DNA of 64,000 bases, taken from Kluyvera sp036759925 (GTDB lineage: Bacteria; Pseudomonadota; Gammaproteobacteria; Enterobacterales; Enterobacteriaceae). The first letter of the stretch is position 1. Each line of letters begins with the position of its first letter. Below, piece after piece: positions 1-9,598 of this stretch. A program made the translations under genes and the position numbers. The stretch lies in contig NZ_JAPKIB010000008.1 in the NCBI RefSeq assembly GCF_036759925.1, positions 62,001 through 126,000 of the forward strand, in the 5' to 3' direction. Below the pieces are notes generated by a model. The model made no database searches and had not been told where the DNA came from. It saw only the letters and a list, made by a program, of their open reading frames with translations.

Positions 1-1475
1 AGCTGGGTCTGGAGCCGGATATGGAGCTGGCGGCGCTGTCCGGCGGCTGGCTGCGTAAAGCGGCGCTGGGCCGTGCGCTCGTCAGCGCGCCTCGTGTGCT
101 GCTGCTCGATGAACCAACGAACCACCTGGATATTGAAACGATCGACTGGCTGGAAGGTTTCCTGAAAACCTTCAAAGGGACGATTATCTTTATCTCCCAC
201 GACCGTTCCTTCATCCGCAATATGGCGACCCGTATTGTCGACCTCGATCGCGGCAAGCTGGTGACTTATCCGGGCGACTACGACCAGTATCTGCTGGAGA
301 AAGAAGAAGCGCTGCGCGTAGAAGATCTACAAAACGCCGAGTTTGACCGCAAGCTGGCGCAGGAAGAGGTCTGGATCCGTCAGGGCATCAAGGCGCGTCG
401 TACCCGTAATGAAGGCCGCGTTCGCGCTCTGAAAGCGATGCGTAACGAACGTAGCGCTCGCCGTGAAGTGATGGGCAGCGCGAAGATGCAGGTTGAAGAA
501 GCGTCCCGCTCCGGCAAAATCGTCTTTGAGATGGAAGACGTTAACTACCAGGTTAACGGCAAAGTGCTGGTAAAAGACTTCTCGGCTCAGGTTCAACGTG
601 GTGACAAAATTGCGCTGATCGGCGCTAACGGTTGTGGCAAAACCACGCTGCTAAAATTGATGTTAGGTCAACTGGAAGCCGATAGCGGGCGTATTCACGT
701 TGGCACCAAGCTGGAAGTGGCCTACTTCGATCAGCACCGTGCAGAGCTGGACCCGGACAAAACGGTGATGGACAACCTCGCCGAAGGGAAGCAGGAAGTG
801 ATGGTTAACGGTAAGCCGCGCCACGTGCTGGGTTACTTGCAGGACTTCCTGTTCCATCCGAAACGTGCGATGACCCCGGTTCGTGCGCTATCCGGCGGTG
901 AACGTAACCGTCTGCTGCTGGCAAGACTGTTCCTGAAACCAAGTAACCTGTTGATTCTCGATGAACCAACCAACGACCTGGATGTCGAAACGCTCGAACT
1001 GCTCGAAGAGCTTATTGACGGCTATCAGGGCACCGTGATGCTGGTCAGCCACGACCGTCAGTTTGTTGATAACACCGTCACCGAATGCTGGATCTTCGAA
1101 GGTGAAGGGCGCATTGGTCAATATGTCGGCGGCTATCACGATGCGCGCGGCCAACAATCGCAGTCACGGACGCATAAACAGGCGAACGAGAAAAAAAGCG
1201 CGGAAGTGGTTCAGCCAAAAGCAGAAACTGTCAAACGAGCAAGTGCCAAACTAAGCTATAACCTGCAGCGCGAACTGGAGCAACTGCCGCAGAAGCTGGA
1301 AATGCTGGAAGCGAATCTGGAAACTTTACAGGCTCAGGTCGCTGATGCATCGTTCTTCAGCCAGCCTCACGACCATACGCAAAAGGTGTTGGCCGATCTG
1401 GCTCAGGCTGAGCAGGCGCTGGAAGAAGCGTTTGAACGGTGGGAATATCTGGAAGCGCTAAAAAACGGCGCCTGA
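1..1475 (+). CDS. uup: ABC-F ATPase Uup, C-terminal part
   Basis: Soluble ABC-F family ATPase that acts on the ribosome and has been linked to transposon-excision precision. The reading frame is open from the window edge (codons from base 3), so the N-terminus and the first Walker A lie outside. Visible are the first-domain signature LSGGWLRKAALG and Walker B LLLDEPTNHLD. A linker rich in charged residues follows, then a second ABC domain with Walker A GANGCGKTT, signature LSGGERNR and Walker B LLILDEPTNDLD. A coiled-coil C-terminal tail (the Uup DNA-binding domain) completes the protein. Two tandem ABC domains without membrane segments is the ABC-F pattern. The pqi genes follow 13 bases downstream, as in E. 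coli. The call is secure; only the 5' end is missing. Confidence 0.95.
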   Translation, partial: LGLEPDMELAALSGGWLRKAALGRALVSAPRVLLLDEPTNHLDIETIDWLEGFLKTFKGTIIFISHDRSFIRNMATRIVDLDRGKLVTYPGDYDQYLLEKEEALRVEDLQNAEFDRKLAQEEVWIRQGIKARRTRNEGRVRALKAMRNERSARREVMGSAKMQVEEASRSGKIVFEMEDVNYQVNGKVLVKDFSAQVQRGDKIALIGANGCGKTTLLKLMLGQLEADSGRIHVGTKLEVAYFDQHRAELDPDKTVMDNLAEGKQEVMVNGKPRHVLGYLQDFLFHPKRAMTPVRALSGGERNRLLLARLFLKPSNLLILDEPTNDLDVETLELLEELIDGYQGTVMLVSHDRQFVDNTVTECWIFEGEGRIGQYVGGYHDARGQQSQSRTHKQANEKKSAEVVQPKAETVKRASAKLSYNLQRELEQLPQKLEMLEANLETLQAQVADASFFSQPHDHTQKVLADLAQAEQALEEAFERWEYLEALKNGA

Positions 1476-1488
1476 TTGAGGAGTTTTC

Positions 1489-2748
1489 ATGTGCGATCAA
1501 CATCATGCAGCACAGCATATCCTGTGTTCACAATGTGACATGCTGGTGGCGTTACCGCACCTGGAGCACCGACATAAGGCGACTTGCCCACGCTGTGGTA
1601 CAACATTAACCACCGCGTGGGACGAGCCGCGGCGCCGCCCGACGGCCTATGTACTGGTCGCGCTCTTTATGCTGCTGCTGGCCAACCTGTTTCCCTTTAT
1701 CAGTATGAACGTAGCGGGGGTCAGCAGTGAAATTGAGCTGTTGGAAATTCCGAGCGTCATGTTCTCGGAAAATTACGCCAGTCTTGGCACTTTTTTCTTA
1801 CTGTTTGTTCAGCTCGTTCCCGCATTCTGCCTGATTACGATTCTGCTCCTGGTTAACCGTGTGCGTATGCCGCATCACCTGAAGGCGATTTTGGCACGTA
1901 TTCTGTTTACCCTGAAAACCTGGGGCATGGCGGAAATTTTCCTCGCCGGGGTGCTGGTGAGTTTTGTGAAGTTGATGGCGTACGGCGATATTGGCGTCGG
2001 CAGCAGCTTCCTGCCCTGGTGCCTTTTTTGTCTCTTGCAGTTGCGAACTTTCCAGTGCGTGGATCGTCGCTGGCTGTGGGACGATATTGCTCCGATGCCT
2101 AAGCTTGAACAACCGCTAAAACCCGGCGTGACCGGTATTCGTCAAGGGCTGCGTTCTTGCGCCTGCTGTACGGCAATTTTACCCGCCGACCAGCTGGAGT
2201 GCCCACGCTGTCACAGTAAAGGGCACCCCCGACGTAAAAATAGCCTGCAGTGGACAATGGCCCTGCTGGTGACGTCGATTTTGCTTTATCTCCCGGCCAA
2301 CATCCTACCCATTATGATAACCGACTTACTGGGCGACAAAATGCCGTCGACCATTCTGGCTGGGGTGGTACTGCTCTGGAGCGAGGGGTCATATCCGGTG
2401 GCGATGGTCATCTTCCTCGCCAGTATTATGGTGCCGACCCTGAAGATGATTGCCATCGCCTGGCTGTGTCTGGACGCCAACGGCATGAAGCGTAAACACC
2501 GGGACAGTGAACGCATGCATCTGATCTACGAAGTGGTGGAATTTGTTGGCCGCTGGTCAATGATTGATGTCTTTGTTATTGCGGTGCTTTCGGCCCTGGT
2601 GCGTATTGGGGGCTTAATGAATATTTATCCGGCGATTGGCGCACTGATGTTTGCGCTGGTCGTCATAATGACCATGTTCTCGGCAATGACGTTTGATCCA
2701 CGATTATCGTGGGATCGGGAACCTGAATCAAGCCATGAGGAGTCGTAA
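1489..2748 (+). CDS. pqiA: Intermembrane transport protein PqiA
   Basis: Polytopic inner-membrane partner of the PqiABC system, which bridges the envelope and is thought to move lipids between membranes; pqi genes are paraquat/SoxRS inducible in E. coli. The 419-residue protein has two repeats. Each starts with a cysteine-pair zinc-ribbon-like segment (CSQC...CPRC near the N-terminus, CACC...CPRC near residues 220-240) followed by about four hydrophobic segments. The start is preceded by TGAGGAG at a good distance. The stop lies 4 bases before the pqiB ATG, so the two are translationally close. Confidence 0.95.
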   Translation: MCDQHHAAQHILCSQCDMLVALPHLEHRHKATCPRCGTTLTTAWDEPRRRPTAYVLVALFMLLLANLFPFISMNVAGVSSEIELLEIPSVMFSENYASLGTFFLLFVQLVPAFCLITILLLVNRVRMPHHLKAILARILFTLKTWGMAEIFLAGVLVSFVKLMAYGDIGVGSSFLPWCLFCLLQLRTFQCVDRRWLWDDIAPMPKLEQPLKPGVTGIRQGLRSCACCTAILPADQLECPRCHSKGHPRRKNSLQWTMALLVTSILLYLPANILPIMITDLLGDKMPSTILAGVVLLWSEGSYPVAMVIFLASIMVPTLKMIAIAWLCLDANGMKRKHRDSERMHLIYEVVEFVGRWSMIDVFVIAVLSALVRIGGLMNIYPAIGALMFALVVIMTMFSAMTFDPRLSWDREPESSHEES

Positions 2749-2752
2749 AAGC

Positions 2753-4390
2753 ATGGAAACCAAGAGTGGGGAGGCAAAGGTGCAGAAAGTGAAAAACTGG
2801 TCTCCCGTTTGGATCTTCCCGATCGTAACGGCGCTGATTGGTGCCTGGATCTTATTTTATCACTACAGCCATCAGGGGCCGGAGGTGACGCTTATCACCA
2901 CCAACGCTGAAGGTATTGAAGGTGGTAAAACGACGATCAAAAGCCGCAGCGTTGACGTAGGGGTTGTCGAAAGCACTACGCTGACCGACGATCTAACGCA
3001 CGTAGAAATTAAAGCGCGACTGAATTCCGGCATGGAAAAGCTGCTGCACAAAGACTCGGTATTCTGGGTCGTGAAGCCGCAGATTGGTCGTGAAGGCATC
3101 AGCGGGTTAGGTACGCTGCTGTCGGGTGCCTATATTGAACTGCAGCCGGGCTCTAAAGGTTCTGAGCTGAACAGCTATCAGTTACTGGATTCACCGCCGT
3201 TGGCACCGCCTGATGCGAAAGGCATTCGTGTGGTGCTTGATAGTAAAAAAGCAGGGCAGCTCAGTCCGGGCGACCCAGTGCTGTTCCGTGGCTATCGTGT
3301 AGGGTCCGTTGAGACGAGTACTTTTGACCCGAAGAGTCGCACTATCAGCTATCAGTTGTTTATCAGCGCGCCAAACGATCGACTGGTGACCAGCAACGTA
3401 CGTTTCTGGAAAGACAGCGGCGTAGCGGTCGATCTGACCTCCGCTGGGATGCGCGTAGAAATGGGCTCGCTGTCGACGTTGTTTAGCGGTGGCGTCAGCT
3501 TCGATGTACCGGAAGGTATCGAGCTTGGCCAGCCGATTGCGGAGAAGTCAGAGTTCAAACTGTATGACGATCAGAAAAGCATTCAGGATTCACTCTATAC
3601 CGAGCATATCGATTACCTGATGTTCTTTAAAGACTCTGTTCGCGGGTTGCAGCCTGGTGCGCCGGTTGAATTCCGCGGCATTCGCCTTGGTACCGTGGCA
3701 CAGGTACCCTATTTTGTTCCAGGTTTACGTCAAGCGTTGAATGATGACTATCGTATTCCGGTGATGGTCCGTATTGAACCCGAACGTCTGGCTAGCGAAC
3801 TTGGAGAAAAGCCTGATGTAGGCGCTCATCTGACGAGTCTTATCCAGCGCGGCCTGCGTGGAGCGTTGAAAACGGGTAACCTGGTGACCGGTGCACTTTA
3901 CGTGGATCTTGATTTCTATCCAAAAGAGAAACCTGTTAAAGAGATGCCTGAGTTTGGTGGTCATCAGATTATCCCAACCGTCAGCGGCGGCCTGGCGCAG
4001 ATCCAGCAGCGCCTGATCGATACGCTCGATAAGATTAACAACCTGCCGCTGACCCCGATGGTTGAGCAGGCGACGAATACGTTGACCGAAAGCCAGAACA
4101 CGATGCGCCGCCTGCAGACGACGCTGGATAATCTGAACAAGATCACCGCCAGCCAGTCCGCTCAGCAGCTGCCAGCCGATATGCAGAAAACGCTGCGTGA
4201 GCTGAACCGCAGCATGCAGGGCTTCCAGCCGGGCTCCGCCGCCTACAACAAGATGGTGGGCGACATGCAGCGTCTGGATCAGGTTTTACGTGAGCTGCAG
4301 CCGGTGCTGAAGACGCTGAATGAGAAGAGCAACGCGCTGGTATTCGAAGCGAAGGATAAAAAAGATCCAGAGCCTAAGAGGGCGAAATAA
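2753..4390 (+). CDS. pqiB: MCE-domain intermembrane transport protein PqiB
   Basis: Periplasmic MCE protein anchored in the inner membrane by one N-terminal helix (about residues 19-38, WSPVWIFPIVTALIGAWILF). It is followed by three MCE domains and a long C-terminal helical region; in E. coli PqiB this forms a hexameric needle-like tunnel across the periplasm. I chose ATG 2753 rather than the upstream in-frame ATG at 2693 for two reasons: it gives 545 residues, matching the family, and GAGGAG lies just before it. The longer frame would overlap the pqiA 3' end. It ends in TAATG, overlapping pqiC by one base. Confidence 0.95.
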   Translation: METKSGEAKVQKVKNWSPVWIFPIVTALIGAWILFYHYSHQGPEVTLITTNAEGIEGGKTTIKSRSVDVGVVESTTLTDDLTHVEIKARLNSGMEKLLHKDSVFWVVKPQIGREGISGLGTLLSGAYIELQPGSKGSELNSYQLLDSPPLAPPDAKGIRVVLDSKKAGQLSPGDPVLFRGYRVGSVETSTFDPKSRTISYQLFISAPNDRLVTSNVRFWKDSGVAVDLTSAGMRVEMGSLSTLFSGGVSFDVPEGIELGQPIAEKSEFKLYDDQKSIQDSLYTEHIDYLMFFKDSVRGLQPGAPVEFRGIRLGTVAQVPYFVPGLRQALNDDYRIPVMVRIEPERLASELGEKPDVGAHLTSLIQRGLRGALKTGNLVTGALYVDLDFYPKEKPVKEMPEFGGHQIIPTVSGGLAQIQQRLIDTLDKINNLPLTPMVEQATNTLTESQNTMRRLQTTLDNLNKITASQSAQQLPADMQKTLRELNRSMQGFQPGSAAYNKMVGDMQRLDQVLRELQPVLKTLNEKSNALVFEAKDKKDPEPKRAK

Positions 4391-4944
4391 TGAAAAAGTG
4401 GTTAGTACTGGTCGCAGCCTGCCTGCTGGCAGCTTGCAGCAGCACAGAAAATAAAACCTATTACCAGCTACCGCAGGCAACGGGTACGGTGCAAAACAGC
4501 GCCAGCGCAAACCAGCGCCTTCTGTGGGTAGAAAAGGTCAGCATTCCTGATTTCCTTGCGGGTAGCGGTGTGGTCTATCAGACCAGTGATGTACAGTATG
4601 TGATTGCCAGCAATAACCTGTGGGCGAGTCCCCTGGACCAGCAGTTGCGCACAACGCTGGTGGCGAACCTCAGCAATCAGCTACCGGGCTGGGTCGTCTC
4701 CTCGCAGCCGCTAGGCAGCGACCAGGATACGCTCAATGTCTCGGTAAATGGCTTCCATGGCCGTTACGATGGCAAAGTTATCGTGAGCGGGGAATGGCTG
4801 CTCAACCATCAGGGCCAACTGACTAAGCGTCCGTTCCATATTGAACTGGCGCAGCAGCAGGACGGCTATGATGCCATGGTGAAAGTGTTGGCGCAGGCCT
4901 GGAGTCAGGAAGCGACCTCGATAGCGCAGACTATCAATCGGTAA
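4390..4944 (+). CDS. pqiC: Outer-membrane lipoprotein PqiC
   Basis: The lipoprotein component of the Pqi system (YmbA family, ABC-transporter auxiliary domain), which docks the PqiB tunnel at the outer membrane. The N-terminus is a typical signal ending in the lipobox LLAAC with cysteine at residue 16, followed by Ser-Ser-Thr, compatible with outer-membrane sorting (no Asp at +2). It is 184 residues long and overlaps the pqiB stop by one base. A strong terminator follows about 25 bases after the stop, so pqiABC ends here. Confidence 0.93.
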   Translation: MKKWLVLVAACLLAACSSTENKTYYQLPQATGTVQNSASANQRLLWVEKVSIPDFLAGSGVVYQTSDVQYVIASNNLWASPLDQQLRTTLVANLSNQLPGWVVSSQPLGSDQDTLNVSVNGFHGRYDGKVIVSGEWLLNHQGQLTKRPFHIELAQQQDGYDAMVKVLAQAWSQEATSIAQTINR

Positions 4945-4970
4945 CCATAAGTAGAATTAATTGTTCTAAA

Positions 4971-5006
4971 GACCGCCGATGGTGCAAAACCTCGGCGGTT
5001 TTTTTG
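4971..5006 (+). terminator. Intrinsic terminator after pqiABC
   Basis: ACCGCCGA and TCGGCGGT form an 8-bp stem separated by a 12-base loop, followed by a run of seven T. It sits directly after pqiC on the plus strand. Confidence 0.88.
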
Positions 5007-5204
5007 TCTCTACGCTCAATTGCTTACTTAACCCACTTCACATTTTTTGTACAAATGTTCTTCTGAGTAGCTCACAAATATGACATTGGTATGAATTCTG
5101 CGCATTGACGGGGGAATGGTTTAGCGGTATTCGTATTATGTGGCTGCACACTTTGTAACCACTGTTTTCTTTTCCACCAGACCAAGATATGAGGGAAACG
5201 AGGC

Positions 5205-5372
5205 ATGAAGAGACAAAAACGAGATCGCCTGGAGCGGGCACATCAGCGTGGGTATCAGGCCGGGATTACCGGACGACCAAAAGAAATGTGTCCATACCAG
5301 ACCATTAACCAGAGGTCTTACTGGCTGGGAGGCTGGCGAGAAGCCATGGAGGACAGGGCGGTAGTCGCCTGA
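5205..5372 (+). CDS. rmf: Ribosome modulation factor RMF
   Basis: A 55-residue basic protein that converts 70S ribosomes to inactive 100S dimers in stationary phase. The start MKRQKRDRLERAHQRGYQAG and the Cys-Pro-Tyr-Gln core match the RMF family over its full length. The ATG is preceded by GGGAAACGAGG. The gene stands alone between the pqi terminator and its own terminator. In E. coli rmf is induced by ppGpp and cAMP-CRP; I did not identify those sites here. Confidence 0.96.
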   Translation: MKRQKRDRLERAHQRGYQAGITGRPKEMCPYQTINQRSYWLGGWREAMEDRAVVA

Positions 5373-5390
5373 CACTGTCTCTTTAAAAAG

Positions 5391-5419
5391 AAACCTCCGC
5401 AGTGCGGAGGTTTCGCCTT
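5391..5419 (+). terminator. Terminator after rmf
   Basis: A perfect 10-bp inverted repeat (AAACCTCCGC / GCGGAGGTTT) with a 3-base loop lies 18 bases after the rmf stop. The stem's own T-rich end and TTTCGCCTTT follow. It also lies downstream of the convergent fabA gene and may work in both directions. Confidence 0.8.
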
Positions 5420-5469
5420 TAGATTCACAATACTACCCTGTCGTCAGTTCTATCTGACGACGAACAGCA

Positions 5470-5988
5470 TCAGAATGCAGAGGTGTCCTGGAACAGGCCC
5501 ACTTTCAGATCGTTAGCGGTATAGATCAGACGACCATCAACCAGCACTTCGCCATCCGCCAGACCCATGATCAGACGACGGTTAACAATGCGCTTGAAGT
5601 GAATACGGTAGGTCACTTTCTTCGCAGTTGGCAGAACCTGACCGGTGAATTTAACTTCACCCACGCCGAGCGCACGGCCTTTGCCTTCGCCGCCAAGCCA
5701 GCCGAGGTAGAAACCAACTAACTGCCACATTGCGTCCAGACCCAGGCAGCCTGGCATTACCGGATCGCCGATAAAGTGGCAACCAAAGAACCACAGGTCA
5801 GGATTGATATCGAGCTCAGCTTCAACATAACCCTTGTCAAAGTTGCCGCCGGTTTCGGTCATTGAAATGACACGATCCATCATCAGCATGCTCGGAGCTG
5901 GTAACTGCGGGCCTTTCGCGCCAAACAGTTCACCGCGACCAGAGGCAAGAAGGTCTTCTTTTGTATAGGATTCGCGTTTATCTACCAT
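5470..5988 (-). CDS. fabA: 3-hydroxydecanoyl-ACP dehydratase/isomerase FabA
   Basis: Dehydrates 3-hydroxyacyl-ACP and isomerises trans-2- to cis-3-decenoyl-ACP, the step that starts unsaturated fatty-acid synthesis; cytosolic homodimer. The hot-dog fold active-site stretch CHFIGDPVMPGCLGLDAMW carries the catalytic His and Asp. I set the start at MVDKRESYTKED (172 residues, family length) rather than the upstream in-frame start at 6051, which would lie inside the promoter and FadR operator. Divided from ycbZ by a short gap on the same strand, with its own promoter and a FadR site upstream. Confidence 0.97.
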   Translation of the reverse strand: MVDKRESYTKEDLLASGRGELFGAKGPQLPAPSMLMMDRVISMTETGGNFDKGYVEAELDINPDLWFFGCHFIGDPVMPGCLGLDAMWQLVGFYLGWLGGEGKGRALGVGEVKFTGQVLPTAKKVTYRIHFKRIVNRRLIMGLADGEVLVDGRLIYTANDLKVGLFQDTSAF

Positions 5989-6046
5989 GTTTTCAGTAAG
6001 CCTTATTTTGAGTTCGGGACGCAGGATAGCTAACACGTGTACGCTG

Positions 6047-6063
6047 AACAAGTCCGATCAGTT
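6047..6063 (-). promoter_or_regulatory. FadR operator of fabA
   Basis: On the minus strand the 17-mer AACTGATCGGACTTGTT matches the FadR consensus AACTGGTCCGACCTGTT at 14 of 17 positions. It lies about 60 bases upstream of the fabA start, where FadR activates fabA in E. coli. The site overlaps the last codons of ycbZ. Confidence 0.85.
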
Positions 6064-7818
6064 GGAAGCTGAACGATTTAACCAGCGTAACGGCCACGGA
6101 TAGCGGTAGCGAGGCTCCTGCTGCGTAGCTTGTGCGATGCGTTCCTGAATAGTTTGCAACAGCGTCTGCCCTTCACCGTCCCAGTTCAGCTGTGTGAGAA
6201 GCGGTAGTGCATCAGTCACATCATCAATAGCCCAGATGGAGAATTCTCCGGCCTCAACCGCTTCCTGCACCTCGGTTGCGAGGCTCAGGTGGCGCACGTT
6301 AGCAGAAGGGATAATGACCCCCTGCTTGCCGCTCAGGCCGCGCTGGGCGCAGATAGCAAAGAAACCCTCGATTTTTTCATTCAGACCGCCAACCGGCTGG
6401 GCGCGACCAAACTGATCGACAGAGCCGGTCATGGCAATGCTTTGGTTAATCGGCACGTTTGCCAGGGCGCTGATAAGCGCACAGAGCTCGGCCATGGAGG
6501 CGCTGTCGCCGTCGACTTCACTGTAAGACTGTTCAAAGGTGATGGAGGCGGAAAACGGCAGTTGCTGTTCCAGATCCAGCTCGGCCATTAAGAAGGCCTG
6601 CATCAGCATCATCCCTTTGGCGTGAATGTTGCCCCCGAGTTCGGCTTTACGTTCGACGTCGGTAAATTCGCCGTCTCCGATGTGTACCACGCAGCTAATG
6701 CGCGAAGGTTCACCGAATGGGCGAGGGTGGCCAGGGAAATCAATCACCGACAGGGCGTTGATCTGGCCGATACATTCGCCTTCAGTTTCAATCAGGATCT
6801 GCTCCAGCAGGATTTCGTCCTGCATACGTTCGGCCAGGAACCCTTCACGCCACTGACGCTGCACCAGCATCGTTTTCAACTGCTCGGCATTGATGGTGTC
6901 GTTTGTGGTAAACGGCGCAGCTTCACGCAGCTGACGGCTAATCCACAGCGGGCAGAGCGGCATGACCTCCTGGTCGCCGCTGTAACGGGCACCTTCCTGC
7001 ATCAGAAGCGGCCAGGCGTCGGCTGCAAGTCCAGGCAGCGATTTCTCACGCGCTACGCCGGAGACCCATTGACACCATTGTCTGAGGGCTTCTTCATCCG
7101 TTAGCTGCAGGCTGTCTTCAAATTCGCTGTACAGCGAGGACTCGGCCAGTTCGGGCTCCATCTCCTGGAAGTCTGCCAGCGATTCACGCTCACCGACCAG
7201 CATGACCTTCAGCGTTAACGGCATGGAAGGGATACTCACCGGCAGCGGACGCGCATCATCAAAGGTCAGCCAGTCGAAGCGCTGCTGGGTAACGATGTTT
7301 TTTAAACGCATCCACAGGATAGGCTGCGACATCAGCGTGCGCAAAGAGAGGATCAGAATGCCGCCATTGGCCTGATGCACCAGGCCTGGCTGCAGGCTGA
7401 TTTCGCCATTAAATTGACGAACGCAGCCAAAAAGTTGTTCTGCTTCGACCCAATCGGCAAAAATGATGGGGCCGAGGCTTGCGAAATTGTCATCTGCGCT
7501 ATGGGCTGGTTGCATTGTTACTTTGCCACCAACAGCCTGGTAATCAACGCCTGTCAGGGCGGATTCCTCGCTATTGCGCAGGGAGAGGGCCGTTTGTGAA
7601 AGCAACTGCAGGTACTCTTTTTCTTCTGGTGCTTTGACCAGCAAGAACGGAGAGATTCCTTGTGGGTGCAGAAATTGCTCCAGCGCGTAGTGTAAACGGG
7701 CCTGGAGTTCGCTGAATAATGCGTCGTTTTCTGAGGCTAAATCAGGCTGGGCAAATAGCGCCTGGTATGCTTCAGTCGCGGGGGCGAGAAAGCGCCGGGA
7801 AAGAGTATTTATAGTCAA
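6058..7818 (-). CDS. ycbZ: Lon-like protease homologue YcbZ (LonH)
   Basis: A 586-residue protein with a C-terminal Lon-type Ser/Lys protease domain. The serine lies in GDSASMAELC and the lysine in GGLNEKIEGFF, about 40 residues apart, as in Lon. The N-terminal part lacks a recognisable complete Walker A, so it is an ATPase-defective relative of Lon rather than Lon itself. It is full length compared with E. coli YcbZ and sits just upstream of fabA in the conserved order. Its substrates are unknown to me. Confidence 0.92.
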   Translation of the reverse strand: MTINTLSRRFLAPATEAYQALFAQPDLASENDALFSELQARLHYALEQFLHPQGISPFLLVKAPEEKEYLQLLSQTALSLRNSEESALTGVDYQAVGGKVTMQPAHSADDNFASLGPIIFADWVEAEQLFGCVRQFNGEISLQPGLVHQANGGILILSLRTLMSQPILWMRLKNIVTQQRFDWLTFDDARPLPVSIPSMPLTLKVMLVGERESLADFQEMEPELAESSLYSEFEDSLQLTDEEALRQWCQWVSGVAREKSLPGLAADAWPLLMQEGARYSGDQEVMPLCPLWISRQLREAAPFTTNDTINAEQLKTMLVQRQWREGFLAERMQDEILLEQILIETEGECIGQINALSVIDFPGHPRPFGEPSRISCVVHIGDGEFTDVERKAELGGNIHAKGMMLMQAFLMAELDLEQQLPFSASITFEQSYSEVDGDSASMAELCALISALANVPINQSIAMTGSVDQFGRAQPVGGLNEKIEGFFAICAQRGLSGKQGVIIPSANVRHLSLATEVQEAVEAGEFSIWAIDDVTDALPLLTQLNWDGEGQTLLQTIQERIAQATQQEPRYRYPWPLRWLNRSASN

Positions 7819-8002
7819 TGTCGCTATTTTTAGTCAGATGTAAAGTGCGTGATTATACCTGATGCCGCAGGGAAGCTCACGGAGAATAGGGAAGTATATT
7901 TGAGCGCTAGCTTTATCCGTATCACAGTTGCAGATTTCTTCTCAGCACATCGAGAAAAAACTGTTATCCTGAAAAGAGTTACACGGTCACACTGAGATCG
8001 CA

Positions 8003-8458
8003 ATGAAATATCAACAACTGGAAAATCTTGAAAGCGGCTGGAAGTGGAAATACCTGGTGAAAAAGCATCGGGAAGGTGAGTCCATTACCCGTTACATTGA
8101 AGCCAGCGCCGCGCAAGAGGCTGTCGATGTTTTGCTAAAACTGGAAAATGAACCGGTTCTGGTGAATGACTGGATAGCTCAGCACATGAATCCGCAGCTG
8201 GTGAACCGTATGAAGCAGACGATTCGTGCGCGACGTAAACGTCATTTTAACGCCGAGCATCAGCATACCCGTAAGAAGTCCATCGATCTGGAGTTCGTCG
8301 TCTGGCAGCGCCTGGCAGGGCTTGCACAGCGTCGTGGCAAAACCTTGTCTGAAACGGTTGTTCAGCTTATTGAAGATGCCGAGAATAAAGAAAAATATGC
8401 AACGAAGATGTCCAGCCTGAAGCAGGATCTGGAGGCGATGCTGGGTAAAGAGAAGTAG
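8003..8458 (+). CDS. matP: Ter macrodomain organiser MatP
   Basis: DNA-binding protein that binds matS sites and condenses and tethers the replication-terminus domain to the divisome. It has 151 residues with a basic helical N-terminus (KYQQLENLESGWKWKYLVKK), a ribbon-helix-helix region rich in Arg/Lys (ARRKRHF...) and a C-terminal coiled coil. It faces ompA convergently, as in E. coli. The ATG at 8003 gives the family length. Confidence 0.95.
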   Translation: MKYQQLENLESGWKWKYLVKKHREGESITRYIEASAAQEAVDVLLKLENEPVLVNDWIAQHMNPQLVNRMKQTIRARRKRHFNAEHQHTRKKSIDLEFVVWQRLAGLAQRRGKTLSETVVQLIEDAENKEKYATKMSSLKQDLEAMLGKEK

Positions 8459-8500
8459 GCGAACTCGCTACGTTCATGTTGGTTGCTACAGATTCAGACC

Positions 8501-8530
8501 AAAAAAAACCCCGCAGAGCGGGGTTTTTTA
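8501..8530 (-). terminator. ompA terminator (probably bidirectional)
   Basis: CCCCGC-AGA-GCGGGG stem flanked by A8 on the left and T6 on the right. On the minus strand it follows the ompA stop by about 13 bases and ends in a U-run. On the plus strand it can also stop matP transcripts. Confidence 0.9.
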
Positions 8531-8542
8531 TTAGACGAGAAC

Positions 8543-9598
8543 TTAAGCCTGAGGCTGAGTTACAACGTCTTTGCTACCTTTAACTTCGATCTCTACGCGA
8601 CGATCTGGAGCCAGGCAGTCGATCAGCGCAGCTTTCGCTTTCACGCCGTCACAGGTGTTGCCAGTAACTGGGTTAGATTTGCCCATGCCACGTGCGGAGA
8701 TTTTGTCTGCTGGGATACCTTTAGATACCAGGTAATCAACAACGGACTGTGCACGTTTTTCGGACAGACCCTGGTTGTAAGCGTCAGAACCGATACGGTC
8801 GGTGAAGCCCAGAACCACTACAGAACCTTCTTTAGGATCCAGGTTGCTCAGCTGGGAGTACATCTGATCCAGAGCTTGCTGACCTTCTGGTTTCAGCGTT
8901 GCTTTGTTGAAGTTGAACAGAACGTCAGACTTCAGAGTGAAGTGTTTGGTCTGTACTTCTGGAGCTGGAGCCGGAGCTGGAGCGATTACTGGAGCCGCTG
9001 CATCCTGCTGGCCGAAGCGGTAGGAAACGCCTACGCTCAGCATGCCGTTGTCAGGACGTACGCCAACGCTGTTTGCGTCGCCGATGTTGTTAACCCACTG
9101 GTATTCCAGACGGGTAGCGATGTCACGAGTAACAGCCCACTCAACGCCGCCAGCGAATACTGGGGAAACGCCGGTGTCGTGGTTGTCACCGATTTTGTTG
9201 TTGCTGGAATCAGCGCGCCATACCATGCCGCCCAGACGGGTGTAGATGTCCAGGTCGTCGGTTACTGGGTAGCCCAGTTTAGCAGTCAGCTGTACGCCCT
9301 GAGCTTTCAGTGCGCCATTGGTCTGGCTACCGGTATATTCCATACGGCCCAGCCAGTCGTAACCCATTTCGAAACCAACATACGGGTTAACCTGGTAACC
9401 ACCGAACGCGCCTGCGCCCAGCTGGCTGTTGTGGGTAGAACCGTTGTTGTTCAGGTCACTCTGGTACCAACCGGTGTCATGGAACTGGGACCAACCCAGT
9501 TTACCACCAGCATACCAGGTGTTGTCTTGCGGAGCGGCCTGCGCTACAGAAGCGAAGCCTGCCAGTGCCACTGCAATCGCGATAGCTGTCTTTTTCAT
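8543..9598 (-). CDS. ompA: Outer membrane porin OmpA
   Basis: Major two-domain outer-membrane protein: signal peptide MKKTAIAIAVALAGFASVAQA, eight-strand beta-barrel (mature residues about 1-175), an Ala-Pro-rich hinge (APAPAPAPEVQ) and a C-terminal peptidoglycan-binding OmpA domain (core NPVTGNTC...CLAPDRRVEIEV). The start at 9598 is fixed by the signal peptide; the longer frame from 9652 runs through the 5' leader. The mature protein is about 330 residues. It is transcribed alone with a long leader and its own terminator. Confidence 0.97.
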   Translation of the reverse strand: MKKTAIAIAVALAGFASVAQAAPQDNTWYAGGKLGWSQFHDTGWYQSDLNNNGSTHNSQLGAGAFGGYQVNPYVGFEMGYDWLGRMEYTGSQTNGALKAQGVQLTAKLGYPVTDDLDIYTRLGGMVWRADSSNNKIGDNHDTGVSPVFAGGVEWAVTRDIATRLEYQWVNNIGDANSVGVRPDNGMLSVGVSYRFGQQDAAAPVIAPAPAPAPEVQTKHFTLKSDVLFNFNKATLKPEGQQALDQMYSQLSNLDPKEGSVVVLGFTDRIGSDAYNQGLSEKRAQSVVDYLVSKGIPADKISARGMGKSNPVTGNTCDGVKAKAALIDCLAPDRRVEIEVKGSKDVVTQPQA